Assembly (NCBI GenBank): GCA_905215815.1
Contig: CAJMRN010000001.1
Location: 1-64,000, forward strand
Direction: 5' to 3'
DNA: 64,000 bases
DNA from: an uncultured bacterium
Lineage (GTDB): Bacteria; Actinomycetota; Coriobacteriia; Coriobacteriales; Coriobacteriaceae
The notes under the pieces were generated by a model, which saw only the letters and a list, made by a program, of their open reading frames with translations, was not told the origin of the DNA and did not search any database. Positions 1 to 7,998 of the stretch are shown here, piece by piece. A program made the position numbers and the translations under genes. Positions within the stretch are counted from its first letter, which is position 1; the number at the start of each line of letters is the position of its first letter.

Positions 1-203
1 ACCAAGTACCGCCTCAACACGGCATAATCAGGATAGAGCTGTGACAGCACACGATTAACCTGAAGCTCCGTATAACTTGTATTTAATTCAAAGAAAGAGA
101 CGGCCCATAGCAGCATGATTCTTTTATAGCTTTCCTTTTTTGGAATTGAAACCAGCTCGCCATTCTTGAGAAATCGTTTTTTAAAGTCTATTAGCTCATC
201 CAT
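1..203 (-). CDS. DUF2087 domain protein, C-terminus cut by window edge
   Basis: The first 67 codons of a minus-strand gene are visible. The ATG is preceded by a GGAGG ribosome binding site six bases away. The peptide begins MDELIDFKKRFLKNGELVSI and continues with an Arg/Lys-rich helix and a VLRRYLV segment. This matches the DUF2087 pattern (a short winged-helix-like domain with a YTE..VN..L motif, seen here as YTELQVNRVL). DUF2087 proteins are often small stand-alone or regulator-fused proteins of unknown function. The rest lies outside the window, so a fused partner domain cannot be excluded. Confidence 0.7.
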   Translation of the reverse strand, partial: MDELIDFKKRFLKNGELVSIPKKESYKRIMLLWAVSFFELNTSYTELQVNRVLSQLYPDYAVLRRYL

Positions 204-282
204 TCACATCCTCCATTTCATACGCATCTAATACTAAAAATGCATACGCTTTAGGTCATCGCATTCGGCTTCTTTATTCGAA

Positions 283-522
283 CTAAACTCGAACTAATCT
301 AAATGATTTGCTCAAACACTCTTCGAAAGCTCGTTTTTCACTCTGAGTAAAATGCCCTTCCCAGTCAGTCCACGAACAGGAAGGCAACTCACAGCGAGCG
401 GAGTCGAAGCCCTCTGCCGTCGGTCGTTCAAAATGCACGACAACCTTTTCGATATCCTCATCTGCAATCAGGTCAGAATGAACGACCTCGGTACCGTCTT
501 CGAATGTCATATACGGGTACAT
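283..522 (-). CDS. small conserved hypothetical protein (79 aa)
   Basis: The 79-residue acidic protein starts MYPYMTFEDGTEVVHSDL. The frame is open further upstream (to a TTG at 564), but a GAGGTGG ribosome binding site eight bases before the ATG at 522 supports the shorter form. It has no signal peptide or membrane segment. Its opening, with a short beta-hairpin-like DGTEVVHS segment and later VVVHFERPT, resembles small uncharacterised proteins seen in gut Firmicutes and Actinobacteria; I cannot name a function. It lies 80 bp from the DUF2087 gene on the same strand and could be co-transcribed with it. Confidence 0.6.
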   Translation of the reverse strand: MYPYMTFEDGTEVVHSDLIADEDIEKVVVHFERPTAEGFDSARCELPSCSWTDWEGHFTQSEKRAFEECLSKSFRLVRV

Positions 523-697
523 CACGTAAACCACCTCGCAATCGTAAATCCAGTTTAGCATCAAGCTATTGCACCAAAGACAGCAAGCCCCCCTTGATGA
601 GTTGATGGTATCTGTTAAATGTCACGTACGATTCACATCTGGTGGGTACCCTGATGGCTGCATGAAACGAAGCAGATTTACACCGGGAGGACCCCGT

Positions 698-1642
698 ATG
701 ACAACCAAGTACACTGACGCGCCGCGCACGCGCGTCATGACACCGGCCGCGCTCAACAACGGCGTTCACGAAAACCATTCCATCGGACAGACCATGGCCA
801 TCGCGCCCAAAAAGGGCCTGTTCGATGACATTTCCATTCCCCAGATCATCGCCGGCGCCGCAGCAGCCGCCACAAGCGTCGCGCTTGCTTCCAAGATCGG
901 TATCGCCGGATCGGTGATCGGTGCCGCCGTGAGCTCGGTCATCACCGTTGTGTCCTCGCAGGTCTACCGCCACTTTATCTCTGCCAGCGCCAAAGCCCTC
1001 AAAGGTACGCACGCCGACGTCGACTACCCCGCCGGCGCCTATGAGCCCGTTGAATTTAATGCCGAGGAGCACCTGGGCGGCGCCGCGACTACGCAGGAGA
1101 TGCGCCAGATTGCGGGGCGCGCGACCACGGCGCGCGTTGCCCCCGACAGCTTGCGCGCCAAGGCGGCGGCAGAGCGCAGCCAGACGCAAAAGAAGGTCAT
1201 CGTCTTCTCGATCGCCATCGCAATCGTCGCGGTCATTGCCTGTGCCGGCGCCATCCTTATCACCACCGCCGGTGAGGGTCTGGGCGAGCGCCCCGAGCCG
1301 ATTCTGTCGTCGCGCACGACCGAGCACGACGCGGATAGCACTGGTCAATCGCAAAGCCAGCAGGACGACTCGCAGGGCACCTCCGCATCCACCGACTCGT
1401 CCTCGAACACCCCCGATCAATCGCAGGGCGTCGATTCTTCCGTGAACAACAGCGGCACGCAATCCGGCACGACCGACTCAAGCCAAACGACTGACAGCTC
1501 GCAGCCGAGCACGGGCGACCAGACAAGCGACAATACATCGGGCACGGGATCTACCGACAACAGCAGCACTAACAGCTCGAGCGGAACCGCGTCCGGCACG
1601 GCATCTGACAGCTCGAGCCAAGGCACGGCGTCGGGCAACTAA
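698..1642 (+). CDS. hypothetical membrane protein with Ser/Thr-rich tail
   Basis: This 314-residue protein was not recognised as a family. The ATG at 698 is chosen because GGGAGG lies seven bases upstream; the longer open frame from 569 has no such site. Residues about 45-90 are Ala/Val/Ile-rich and hydrophobic (IIAGAAAAATSVALASKIGI). A clear single transmembrane helix follows near residue 170 (VIVFSIAIAIVAVIACAGA). The last ~110 residues are almost entirely Ser, Thr, Asp, Gly, Gln and Asn. This suggests a membrane-anchored protein with a long flexible extracellular stalk. A terminator hairpin follows the stop codon. Confidence 0.65.
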   Translation: MTTKYTDAPRTRVMTPAALNNGVHENHSIGQTMAIAPKKGLFDDISIPQIIAGAAAAATSVALASKIGIAGSVIGAAVSSVITVVSSQVYRHFISASAKALKGTHADVDYPAGAYEPVEFNAEEHLGGAATTQEMRQIAGRATTARVAPDSLRAKAAAERSQTQKKVIVFSIAIAIVAVIACAGAILITTAGEGLGERPEPILSSRTTEHDADSTGQSQSQQDDSQGTSASTDSSSNTPDQSQGVDSSVNNSGTQSGTTDSSQTTDSSQPSTGDQTSDNTSGTGSTDNSSTNSSSGTASGTASDSSSQGTASGN

Positions 1643-1677
1643 GCACGCTTGCCTCTCATAGATAACCGACCTGTATA

Positions 1678-1712
1678 ACGGGCGCGAACCGGCAACGGTC
1701 GCGCCCGTTTGC
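1678..1712 (+). terminator. intrinsic terminator after membrane protein gene
   Basis: Arms at 1678-1690 and 1697-1708 pair over 12 bp with one bulged A and a GGCAAC loop. They are followed by TTTG. The hairpin lies 35 bp after the stop at 1642. Confidence 0.7.
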
Positions 1713-1780
1713 CTTGGGCGCCGAGGTGGCACGCCCCGTGCGATGGTAAGATGCTTTGGTGTGTAAAGAGGAGATTTGCC

Positions 1781-3076
1781 ATGAGCAAGACAATAGTTAA
1801 GCCCACGCTATCGCTGGGCAACCACATCTATCTATATCGTCTGCTGCGCGATGCGATTGGGTGCGGCAAGCAAACGTTTATGACGCAGGTCGAGGAGACG
1901 CTCGCCGCCGGCGACATGGCCGCTTATGACCTGGGCTTCGAGTCCACGCGCGAGCTGCTCGAGGAGCTCGATGACTGCATCAAGCTGACCGTCTTTAAGG
2001 GCGGTCGCCTGTATGCCACCGTCATCGCCAACGAGGCCTGGGATGCCGCCCTTGCCAAGGGCGAGGACAAGCCCAAGGCAACCAAGGGAGCCAAGCAGTC
2101 CTACAAAAAGAAAAAGCGCGGCGAGAAGGACCTCAAGGCCGTGCGTCCCAAGCACGTTAAGCGTCCCGAACCCGTAGTTGAAGCTGCGCCTGAGCCCGAG
2201 CCCGAGCTCGAAGTCACTATTGAGGTAACAGCAGAAGCCGAAGCCGAAACCGCCGCCACGACCGATCCCGAAGTCATATCCGAGCAGGAAGCCACTGCGG
2301 AGCTCAACGAAGCTCCCAAGTCGACAACCGAAGAAGCCGCTAACCAACCCGAGACGCCTGCGTTCCAAAACGGCGATGTCTTTGACAACGAGGCCGAGGA
2401 CAATCAGTCCGACGAGCCCGCCGATCAAGGCGCTACCGAGTCGGCGCCGAGGCCCGAGACGCCGCAGCCCGCCATCTCGCTCACGGTCGTCTATGACCCC
2501 GAGAACGCCAACGCCGGCATCACCACCATGGCATCCACGCCCATCGAGGCAAAGCCGAGCGTCGAGAACGAGAACGCGACGCAGGTTGAGGTTGAAACTG
2601 CAGCTGCAGGCGCGCCCGCCGCCGTGAAGCCTGCAGATTCCACGATCAAGCCGAAAACGACGCCGGAGCCCGCACCCGTCATCGAATCCGTGCCCACCTC
2701 TGCTTGCGACCAAATTTCCGCACCGGCACCGGCTTCGGTACCCGCAGCGGCCCCAACCCCCGCGTCTGCAGCGCCCGCCATCCCCGAGGACTTCCCCGTC
2801 GATTTCGCAACCGAGGTCTTCTGCCCCGGCCCGCTTCTGCACCAGCTGTCGACCTATCTCCCCTACGGCGCTGACACGCTCGGCATCGTCGGCGAGTACT
2901 ACTGGATCGCCCGCGAGCGCGGTACCATCGAGGCCGCGCGAAACCGCGCAAGCTTCCCCCTGCGCTATACGCAGGCCGGCGAGCGCCACGAAGTCACCGT
3001 GCGCATCCGCCGCAACACCACCGGCGGTCTCGGAGCCGCCTGGACCATCGATAAAGTCGAGCCTTCTACCAAGTAA
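1781..3076 (+). CDS. hypothetical protein with long acidic Pro/Ala/Glu linker
   Basis: The 431-residue protein has two apparently folded ends joined by a roughly 220-residue low-complexity linker rich in Glu, Ala, Pro and Thr. The N-terminal ~85 residues (LGNHIYLYRLLRDAIGCGKQ onward) are helical. A Lys-rich patch (KKKKRGEK) follows. The last ~80 residues carry Leu/Tyr/Arg-rich sequence (WIARERGTIEAARNRASF). The ATG at 1781 has AGAGGAG upstream. There is no signal peptide or TM helix, so it is probably cytoplasmic and possibly nucleic-acid associated given the basic patch (inference). No family was recognised. Confidence 0.6.
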   Translation: MSKTIVKPTLSLGNHIYLYRLLRDAIGCGKQTFMTQVEETLAAGDMAAYDLGFESTRELLEELDDCIKLTVFKGGRLYATVIANEAWDAALAKGEDKPKATKGAKQSYKKKKRGEKDLKAVRPKHVKRPEPVVEAAPEPEPELEVTIEVTAEAEAETAATTDPEVISEQEATAELNEAPKSTTEEAANQPETPAFQNGDVFDNEAEDNQSDEPADQGATESAPRPETPQPAISLTVVYDPENANAGITTMASTPIEAKPSVENENATQVEVETAAAGAPAAVKPADSTIKPKTTPEPAPVIESVPTSACDQISAPAPASVPAAAPTPASAAPAIPEDFPVDFATEVFCPGPLLHQLSTYLPYGADTLGIVGEYYWIARERGTIEAARNRASFPLRYTQAGERHEVTVRIRRNTTGGLGAAWTIDKVEPSTK

Positions 3077-3079
3077 CAA

Positions 3080-3114
3080 AAAGGGACGATAACCCTCAAG
3101 GTTATCGTCCCTTT
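3080..3114. terminator. bidirectional intrinsic terminator
   Basis: A perfect 15-bp inverted repeat (3080-3094 and 3100-3114) with a five-base loop lies between the convergent genes ending at 3076 and 3138. Runs of A upstream and T downstream make it usable from both strands. Confidence 0.85.
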
Positions 3115-3137
3115 CTCGTTAGGTCACCTGAGCTCGA

Positions 3138-4817
3138 CTAATCGCGCGTCAGCTTACGGTGAATACGATGCGGCTGGGCTGCGTCCTCGCCCAGGCGCTC
3201 GATGCGGTTGGCCTGATAGGCCTCGAAATTGCCCTCGAACCAATACCAGTTGCCCGGATTCTTGTCGGTGCCCTCCCACGCCAGAATGTGCGTGGCGACG
3301 CGGTCCAGGAACATACGATCGTGGCTAATGACCACCGAGCAGCCCGGGAACTCGAGCAGCGCCGCTTCGAGCGAAGACAGCGTCTCGACGTCGAGGTCGT
3401 TCGTGGGCTCGTCGAGCAGCAGCAGGTTGCCGCCCTGCTTGAGCGTGAGTGCCAGGTTCAGACGGTTGCGCTCGCCACCGGAGAGTACGCCAGCGCGCTT
3501 CTGCTGGTCCTGGCCCTTAAAGCCAAAGCTCGCCACATAAGCGCGGCTCGGAACCTCGGTCTCGCCGACCATCATGTGGTCCAGGCCGTCCGAGACGACC
3601 TCCCACAGGTTCTTATCGGGGTCGATGCCGGAACGGTTCTGGTCGACGTAAGAAATCTTGACGGTCTCGCCCACCTCGAGCTCGCCCGAAGTCAGCGGCT
3701 CCAGACCCACAATCGTCTTGAACAGCGTGGTCTTACCGACGCCGTTGGGGCCGATGACGCCCACGATGCCGTTGCGCGGCAGGGTGAACGAAAGGTCGTC
3801 GATAAGCACGCGGCCATCGAACTCTTTGTGCAGGTGATGGGCCTCGAGCACCTTGTTGCCCAAACGCGGGCCCACAGGGATGCGGATGTCGGTCCAGTCG
3901 AGCTTCTGGCTTGCGCGGGCCTCGGCCTCCATCTCCTCGTAGCGAGCCAGACGGGCCTTGTTCTTGGCCTGGCGAGCCTTGGGCGAGCTGCGTACCCACT
4001 CGAGCTCGGCCTCCATGCGCTTGGCGAGCTTGGCATCGCGGTTGCCCTGCGCCTCGATACGGGCGGCCTTGGTCTCCAGATACGTGGAGTAGTTGCCCTT
4101 GTAGGGATAAAGGTGACCGCGGTCGACCTCGCAGATCCACTCGGCAACGTTATCCAGGAAGTAGCGATCGTGTGTGACGGCAAGCACCGCGCCCTGGTAG
4201 TTGTGCAGGAAGTGCTCGAGCCACAGGATCGACTCGGCGTCCAGGTGGTTCGTGGGCTCGTCGAGCAGCAGCAGGTCGGGAGCCTCGAGCAGCAGCTTGC
4301 ACAGGGCCACGCGACGGCGCTCGCCGCCAGAGAGCACGTTGACCGGCATGTCGGAATCGGGCAGCTGCAGGGCGTCCATGGCCTGGCCGAGCTTGGAATC
4401 GATATCCCAGCCGTCGGCGGCATCGATCTCGTCCTGGAGCTTGCCCATCTCGGCCATGAGGGCGTCCATGTCGCAGTCCGGGTCGCACATCTCCTCGCCG
4501 ATCTTGTTGAAGCGATCGACCTTGGCGATCATGTCGCCAAATGCCATGCGCACGTTCTCGATGACGGTCTTGTCGTCGTCGAGCGGCGGCTCCTGCTGCA
4601 GGATGCCCACGGTGTAGCCGGGGGTGAGCCTGGCATCACCGTTGGAGACCTCCTCGATGCCGGCCATGATCTTGAGCAGGGTCGACTTGCCCATACCGTT
4701 GGGGCCCACGACGCCGATCTTGGCACCGGGGTAGAAGCTCAGGGTCACGTCGTCAAGGATTACCTTGTCGCCATGGGCCTTGCGAGCCTGATACATCTGG
4801 TAGATAAACTCCGCCAT
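3138..4817 (-). CDS. ettA: ABC-F protein EttA (energy-dependent translational throttle)
   Basis: This 559-residue ABC-F ATPase has two nucleotide-binding domains and no membrane segments. Walker A motifs are GPNGMGKST (near residue 38) and GPNGVGKTT (near 355). Signature motifs are LSGGERRRVALCK and LSGGERNRLNLAL, and the Walker B segments read LLLLDEPTNHLD and LLLLDEPTNDLD. The start (MAEFIYQMYQARKAHGDKVI) and the length match the EttA subgroup. EttA binds the ribosomal E site and gates the first elongation step according to ATP/ADP ratio. The linker between domains has the expected charged helical arm. It appears monocistronic, with terminators on both sides. Confidence 0.93.
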   Translation of the reverse strand: MAEFIYQMYQARKAHGDKVILDDVTLSFYPGAKIGVVGPNGMGKSTLLKIMAGIEEVSNGDARLTPGYTVGILQQEPPLDDDKTVIENVRMAFGDMIAKVDRFNKIGEEMCDPDCDMDALMAEMGKLQDEIDAADGWDIDSKLGQAMDALQLPDSDMPVNVLSGGERRRVALCKLLLEAPDLLLLDEPTNHLDAESILWLEHFLHNYQGAVLAVTHDRYFLDNVAEWICEVDRGHLYPYKGNYSTYLETKAARIEAQGNRDAKLAKRMEAELEWVRSSPKARQAKNKARLARYEEMEAEARASQKLDWTDIRIPVGPRLGNKVLEAHHLHKEFDGRVLIDDLSFTLPRNGIVGVIGPNGVGKTTLFKTIVGLEPLTSGELEVGETVKISYVDQNRSGIDPDKNLWEVVSDGLDHMMVGETEVPSRAYVASFGFKGQDQQKRAGVLSGGERNRLNLALTLKQGGNLLLLDEPTNDLDVETLSSLEAALLEFPGCSVVISHDRMFLDRVATHILAWEGTDKNPGNWYWFEGNFEAYQANRIERLGEDAAQPHRIHRKLTRD

Positions 4818-4907
4818 TTGCCTGTTTTATCCTTTCTACCTGCTGTTTCCCTATTCTTGTTTCGCTTTAGTGGAAACGAAATGAGAAAACCAGCTCTGAA
4901 ACGTAAC

Positions 4908-4935
4908 GAAAAAGGGGCATGGTTGCCCACGCCCC
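4908..4935 (-). terminator. intrinsic terminator of the ArsR/SdpI operon
   Basis: On the minus strand a 9-bp stem (one G-U) with loop GCAA is followed by TTTTT. It lies between the SdpI-like stop at 5004 and the ettA start at 4817. Confidence 0.75.
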
Positions 4936-5003
4936 CCCTAATACTACCTGGGAAAAGTCCCCCGGAACACACCATGAACTGCGTACGCTAGTTTTCCGCA
5001 ACC

Positions 5004-5708
5004 TTAGCGAACGGCTCGCTGCGATTTGCGCCACAGCAGATACGAGTAGACGTAGACGGCTCCGACCGAACCAAACGCCAGAACCGCAATCACCGCGGCG
5101 ACGACTTCACTCGAAAGCACGCTACCCACAACGCCCATCACTATCAAGCCGACACCCAGCACCATAAAGCAGGCACCGCCAAAGCGCTGCGTACGGCGCC
5201 ATTTCTCGGGATCGGCAAGCGCCCAAGGTGTCTTGATACCGAGCGTATAGTTCTGCTTCACACGCGGCAAGTAGTTGCCTACGCCGATGAACAGCAAACC
5301 GACAACACCGGAAATAAGCACGTTGACCGAACCGACCGCCGGCACCACGCCCCAGACTGTAAGCTCTCCCAGCCAGCTTATGGCGCACATGAACAAGGTG
5401 AAGGCGATTACGAAGCCCTGGTAGAACTTGCCCGAGGTTCGATATGCCTCACCTTTGGGGTCGATGCGCGGCACCACGCAGAACATTGCGAGAAGCGCCA
5501 GAGGCAGCACGCCGAGCGCGGAGGCCATCCAGCTAGGACCCCAACCGTCGACGGCGCCGTTCGCGCCCCAGTGCGTGGGAATCTGCGCAGGCAAGCTCGG
5601 CATCACCATGAGGTGCGCTACGACATTGGCGACGCACAGAGCGACCAGCGCAATCCACACGCGCGACGATACCCCCGTGGGGTGAATGCCCTTGTTTTCG
5701 TTATTCAT
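5004..5708 (-). CDS. SdpI-family (DUF1648) membrane protein
   Basis: This 234-residue polytopic protein has about six hydrophobic helices. It carries the DUF1648 signature near the N-terminus (LPAQIPTHWGANGAVDGWG) and an SdpI-type C-terminal part (LGIKTPWALADPEKWRRTQR). In Bacillus, SdpI confers immunity to the SdpC toxin and sequesters the ArsR-type repressor SdpR at the membrane. The ATG at 5708 overlaps the upstream arsR stop by eight bases and has AAGGTG before it, so translation is probably coupled. No SdpC-like toxin is visible, so the role may be sensing or cell-envelope protection (inference). Confidence 0.85.
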   Translation of the reverse strand: MNNENKGIHPTGVSSRVWIALVALCVANVVAHLMVMPSLPAQIPTHWGANGAVDGWGPSWMASALGVLPLALLAMFCVVPRIDPKGEAYRTSGKFYQGFVIAFTLFMCAISWLGELTVWGVVPAVGSVNVLISGVVGLLFIGVGNYLPRVKQNYTLGIKTPWALADPEKWRRTQRFGGACFMVLGVGLIVMGVVGSVLSSEVVAAVIAVLAFGSVGAVYVYSYLLWRKSQRAVR

Positions 5709-5979
5709 CCTTATCACCTTCCGTGTTTGTAAAGCCCATAAACCAACCGATCAAGTCCTGCATGACGGTGGTGTTTAAGCTGTAAACGATGTTTTGGCCA
5801 TGGCGCTCGTCGGTCACCAACCCGGCGTTTTTGAGCGTCGCCAAGTGATGGCTTAGCGACGGCTTACTGATATCGAAATGCTCGGCAAGCTCCCCCGCCG
5901 TGCAATTGCCCTCGCGCAGCAACTCCAAAATGCGCCGTCGCGTTGGATCGACAAGCGCCTTAAAACCCTCTCCCGGCAT
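5701..5979 (-). CDS. ArsR-family transcriptional repressor (SdpR-like)
   Basis: The 92-residue winged-helix regulator contains the ArsR core: ALVDPTRRRILELLREG, helix-turn-helix around FDISKPSLSHHLATLKNAGL, and wing residues DERHGQNIVYSL. No metal-binding ELCVCDL motif is present, so it resembles the SdpR/YvaN subgroup rather than metal sensors. The ATG at 5979 is chosen because GAGGAGG lies five bases upstream. It is the first gene of a two-gene operon with the SdpI-like protein, the usual SdpR-SdpI order. A palindromic candidate operator lies at 6024-6047. Confidence 0.88.
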   Translation of the reverse strand: MPGEGFKALVDPTRRRILELLREGNCTAGELAEHFDISKPSLSHHLATLKNAGLVTDERHGQNIVYSLNTTVMQDLIGWFMGFTNTEGDKDE

Positions 5980-6023
5980 AAGACCTCCTCTCATCATCTC
6001 TCATGACGCGCACACTATACTCG

Positions 6024-6047
6024 ATATTTAGATGTTTGTCTAACTAT
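6024..6047. promoter_or_regulatory. palindromic operator upstream of arsR-sdpI
   Basis: The inverted repeat ATAnTTAGA-N6-TCTAAnTAT is centred 56 bp upstream of the ArsR start codon. Size and symmetry fit an ArsR-family dimer site, probably autoregulatory (inference). Confidence 0.6.
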
Positions 6048-6061
6048 CTAATCTTACACTC

Positions 6062-6235
6062 AAAAAATAGCCGCCCCCGCGCAATGCGAAGACGGCCACT
6101 TCTCACGCCATAAACGTGTTTCGGAGTTGGCTAACCCGCGGCAACGGGTGCCATCTGCTTCGATCTTATGCGAATCCCGACCCCATTTCAACAAGCCCCA
6201 AGGGCTCAAATGAAATCGCGATAATACCTATAATG
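6062..6235 (-). ncRNA. possible structured RNA ending in an orphan terminator
   Basis: Read on the minus strand, 6062-6096 forms an 11-bp GC-rich stem (several G-U pairs) followed by TATTTTTTG, yet no minus-strand gene lies upstream of it. The preceding 140 bases contain two further hairpins: ATTTCA..GAAAT enclosing GAGCCC..GGGCTT, and GGC-CCCG..CGGG-GCC near 6140. This could be a small RNA or a leader of the ArsR operon. I could not match it to a known RNA family. Confidence 0.25.
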
Positions 6236-6242
6236 ACGATAG
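6236..6242 (+). promoter_or_regulatory. -10 element of tcdA promoter
   Basis: A consensus -10 hexamer TATAAT lies about 40 bp before the start codon of the ThiF-family gene. The -35 region is weak. Confidence 0.4.
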
Positions 6243-6278
6243 CTAAAACACGATTCGCTTCCCCATCGGAGGATGTCT

Positions 6279-7070
6279 ATGACCGAAACTGCTGCTCTCG
6301 TCGAGACGCGCGATACCAAGCTCGAGATCATCATGGGCCGCGAGGCACTTAATAAACTCGCCAACGCCACGGTGTTGGTGCTCGGCTGCGGAGGCGTGGG
6401 CTCCAATTGCTGCGAGGCACTTGCCCGCGGCGGCATTGGTCATTTTGTAATTCTGGACAAGGACATCATCGCGCCCAGCAATATCAATCGCCAGGCCATC
6501 GCCTTTCACAGCACCATCGGCAAGCGCAAGGTTGACGTGATGGAAGCCATGATTCGCGATATCAATCCCGCCGCCACCGTTATCAAGCACACCGAATACC
6601 TGCTGAGCGACAACATCGACGAGTTCTTCGCGAGCGTTTTGGAGCAAACAGACGGCAAGCTCGACTACGTCGTCGACGCCATCGACACCATCTCGGCCAA
6701 GCTCACCATTGCCAAATATGCTCAGGACCACGACATTCGTTTGGTTAGCTCCATGGGCGGGGCCAACAAGCTCCATCCCGAGTGCCTCCGCTTTGCCGAC
6801 ATTTTCGATACGGTACGTGACCCCATGAGCCGCATCATGCGCAAAGAATGCAAGAAGCGCGGAATCAAGAGTCTACATGTACTGTTTAGCTGCGAGGAAT
6901 CGGTTAAGACACAGCCCCGCGACCCTTCCAATATCCACGAGCGCACCGAGTTGGGCACCGCCAGCTTTATGCCGCCCATCATGGGTCAGATGATTGCCGG
7001 CGAGGTTATCCGCCAGATCAGCGGCCGCGGTACCGAGCGCGTGCGCGCCGATGGCCAGCGCTTGGACTAG
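6279..7070 (+). CDS. tcdA: TcdA/CsdL-type tRNA threonylcarbamoyladenosine dehydratase
   Basis: This 263-residue ThiF/E1-like protein would cyclise the t6A-37 modification of ANN-decoding tRNAs to ct6A in an ATP-dependent reaction. The nucleotide-binding motif VLGCGGVGSNCCEALARGG lies near residue 33. DKDIIAPSNINRQ and VVDAIDTISAKL are typical of the family, as is the later TASFMPPIMGQ segment. The second ATG (6279) is preferred because CGGAGG lies six bases upstream; the ATG at 6273 abuts the same site. The TatD-like gene follows 14 bp downstream and may be co-transcribed. Confidence 0.85.
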   Translation: MTETAALVETRDTKLEIIMGREALNKLANATVLVLGCGGVGSNCCEALARGGIGHFVILDKDIIAPSNINRQAIAFHSTIGKRKVDVMEAMIRDINPAATVIKHTEYLLSDNIDEFFASVLEQTDGKLDYVVDAIDTISAKLTIAKYAQDHDIRLVSSMGGANKLHPECLRFADIFDTVRDPMSRIMRKECKKRGIKSLHVLFSCEESVKTQPRDPSNIHERTELGTASFMPPIMGQMIAGEVIRQISGRGTERVRADGQRLD

Positions 7071-7084
7071 CGGAGCGCGCCGAG

Positions 7085-7876
7085 ATGGAGCCCCGATTAT
7101 TTGATGCACATTGCCATCTTGATTTAATGGCTCACCCGGACGCTGTTGCCGATGAGGCAACGGCGCTGGGCTTGGGTCTATTTGATTGCGGCGTCGATCC
7201 ACGCGACTTCGCTAACGCACATGGACGAACCCGTCGCCCTCCTACCGTCATCAAGGGCATCGGCCTCCATCCCTGGTGGCTCGCCGACGAGCGATGCGGC
7301 AACGCAGAAATTGACCTACTCTGCCAAATTGCCGCGCAAGAGCGTTTTGTTGGCGAGGTCGGGCTCGACTTTTCCGCTCGTTTTGCCGGAAGTGAGCCGC
7401 TACAAATACAGGCATTTGACCGGCTCTGCGATACACTCGTGCAGTGCCCTCTTGCCGGGCGCGTGATATCAATTCACGCCGTTCGTTCAGCAGGAGCCGT
7501 ACTGGACGTCCTCGAATCGCATGGACTACTCATCCCAAACTCCGACTCCCCCGTTATCATCTTCCACTGGTTTAGCGGCACTTCGGACGAACTCGTCCGC
7601 GCGCGTAATGCGGGCTGCTATTTTTCCGTCAACGAACGCATGCTCGCCACCAAGCGCGGTCGCGAATATGCCCGACAGATTCCACTCGACCGTCTACTGC
7701 TCGAGACCGATGCGCCAGCCGAACCAAACATAGAGACAAGCGCGCAGTCGCTCATCAAATCGCTCACAAGGACCTCGATGCGCATTGCCTCACTCAAAAA
7801 CTGTGAAGCAAAGCGCATCGAGTCGGCAGTTTTAGCAAATGCGCACTATGTTTTTGACCTTCGCTGCCTTCGCTAA
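7085..7876 (+). CDS. TatD-like metal-dependent hydrolase
   Basis: The 263-residue TIM-barrel hydrolase has the HxH metal motif at the start (FDAHCHLDL) and the GEVGLDF motif near residue 95. It also has a distal metal His segment (VIIFHWFSGTS) and the C-terminal LLETDAPAEPN motif. It is a divergent relative of the TatD DNases; a canonical TatD is encoded separately near 61.3-62.2 kb. Substrate and role are not clear from sequence. It starts 14 bp after tcdA, with GGAG upstream of the ATG. Confidence 0.75.
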   Translation: MEPRLFDAHCHLDLMAHPDAVADEATALGLGLFDCGVDPRDFANAHGRTRRPPTVIKGIGLHPWWLADERCGNAEIDLLCQIAAQERFVGEVGLDFSARFAGSEPLQIQAFDRLCDTLVQCPLAGRVISIHAVRSAGAVLDVLESHGLLIPNSDSPVIIFHWFSGTSDELVRARNAGCYFSVNERMLATKRGREYARQIPLDRLLLETDAPAEPNIETSAQSLIKSLTRTSMRIASLKNCEAKRIESAVLANAHYVFDLRCLR

Positions 7877-7893
7877 CCCCTAGTGGGCAAAAA

Positions 7894-7944
7894 TGCTAAA
7901 TATGAGTACTGTTACCGGAATGGATACATTACTCATATTTGGCA
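7894..7944. repeat. 15-bp inverted repeat between convergent genes
   Basis: TGCTAAATATGAGTA (7894-7908) is repeated in inverted orientation at 7930-7944 (14/15 matches) across a 21-base spacer. It lies just after the TatD-like stop and is AT-rich compared with its surroundings. It could be a palindromic intergenic repeat or a terminator. Confidence 0.55.
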
Positions 7945-7958
7945 TGTTTTGCACACGA

Positions 7959-7992
7959 GGTCCCGGGGAGGATCCTGCACCTCCCCGGGACC
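7959..7992 (-). terminator. GC-rich hairpin after fructosamine operon
   Basis: A perfect 13-bp stem (7959-7971 with 7980-7992) and an eight-base loop lie seven bases past the FrlD-like stop. The T-tract is weak, so it may act as an mRNA 3' stabiliser as well as a terminator. Confidence 0.6.
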
Positions 7993-7998
7993 GCTCGG

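Noticed and set aside
569..697. Upstream extension of the Ser-rich membrane protein
   Set aside because: No ribosome site; GGGAGG before 698 and the basic, non-hydrophobic extra residues argue for the later start.
3159..4991. Open frame of 610 codons opposite ettA
   Set aside because: Shadow of ettA in a GC-rich genome; no family motifs, and EttA on the other strand is unmistakable.
6110..6180. Plus-strand sequence resembling part of a SAM riboswitch
   Set aside because: Only a few core words match, helices P1 and P2 cannot be drawn, and no methionine gene follows.
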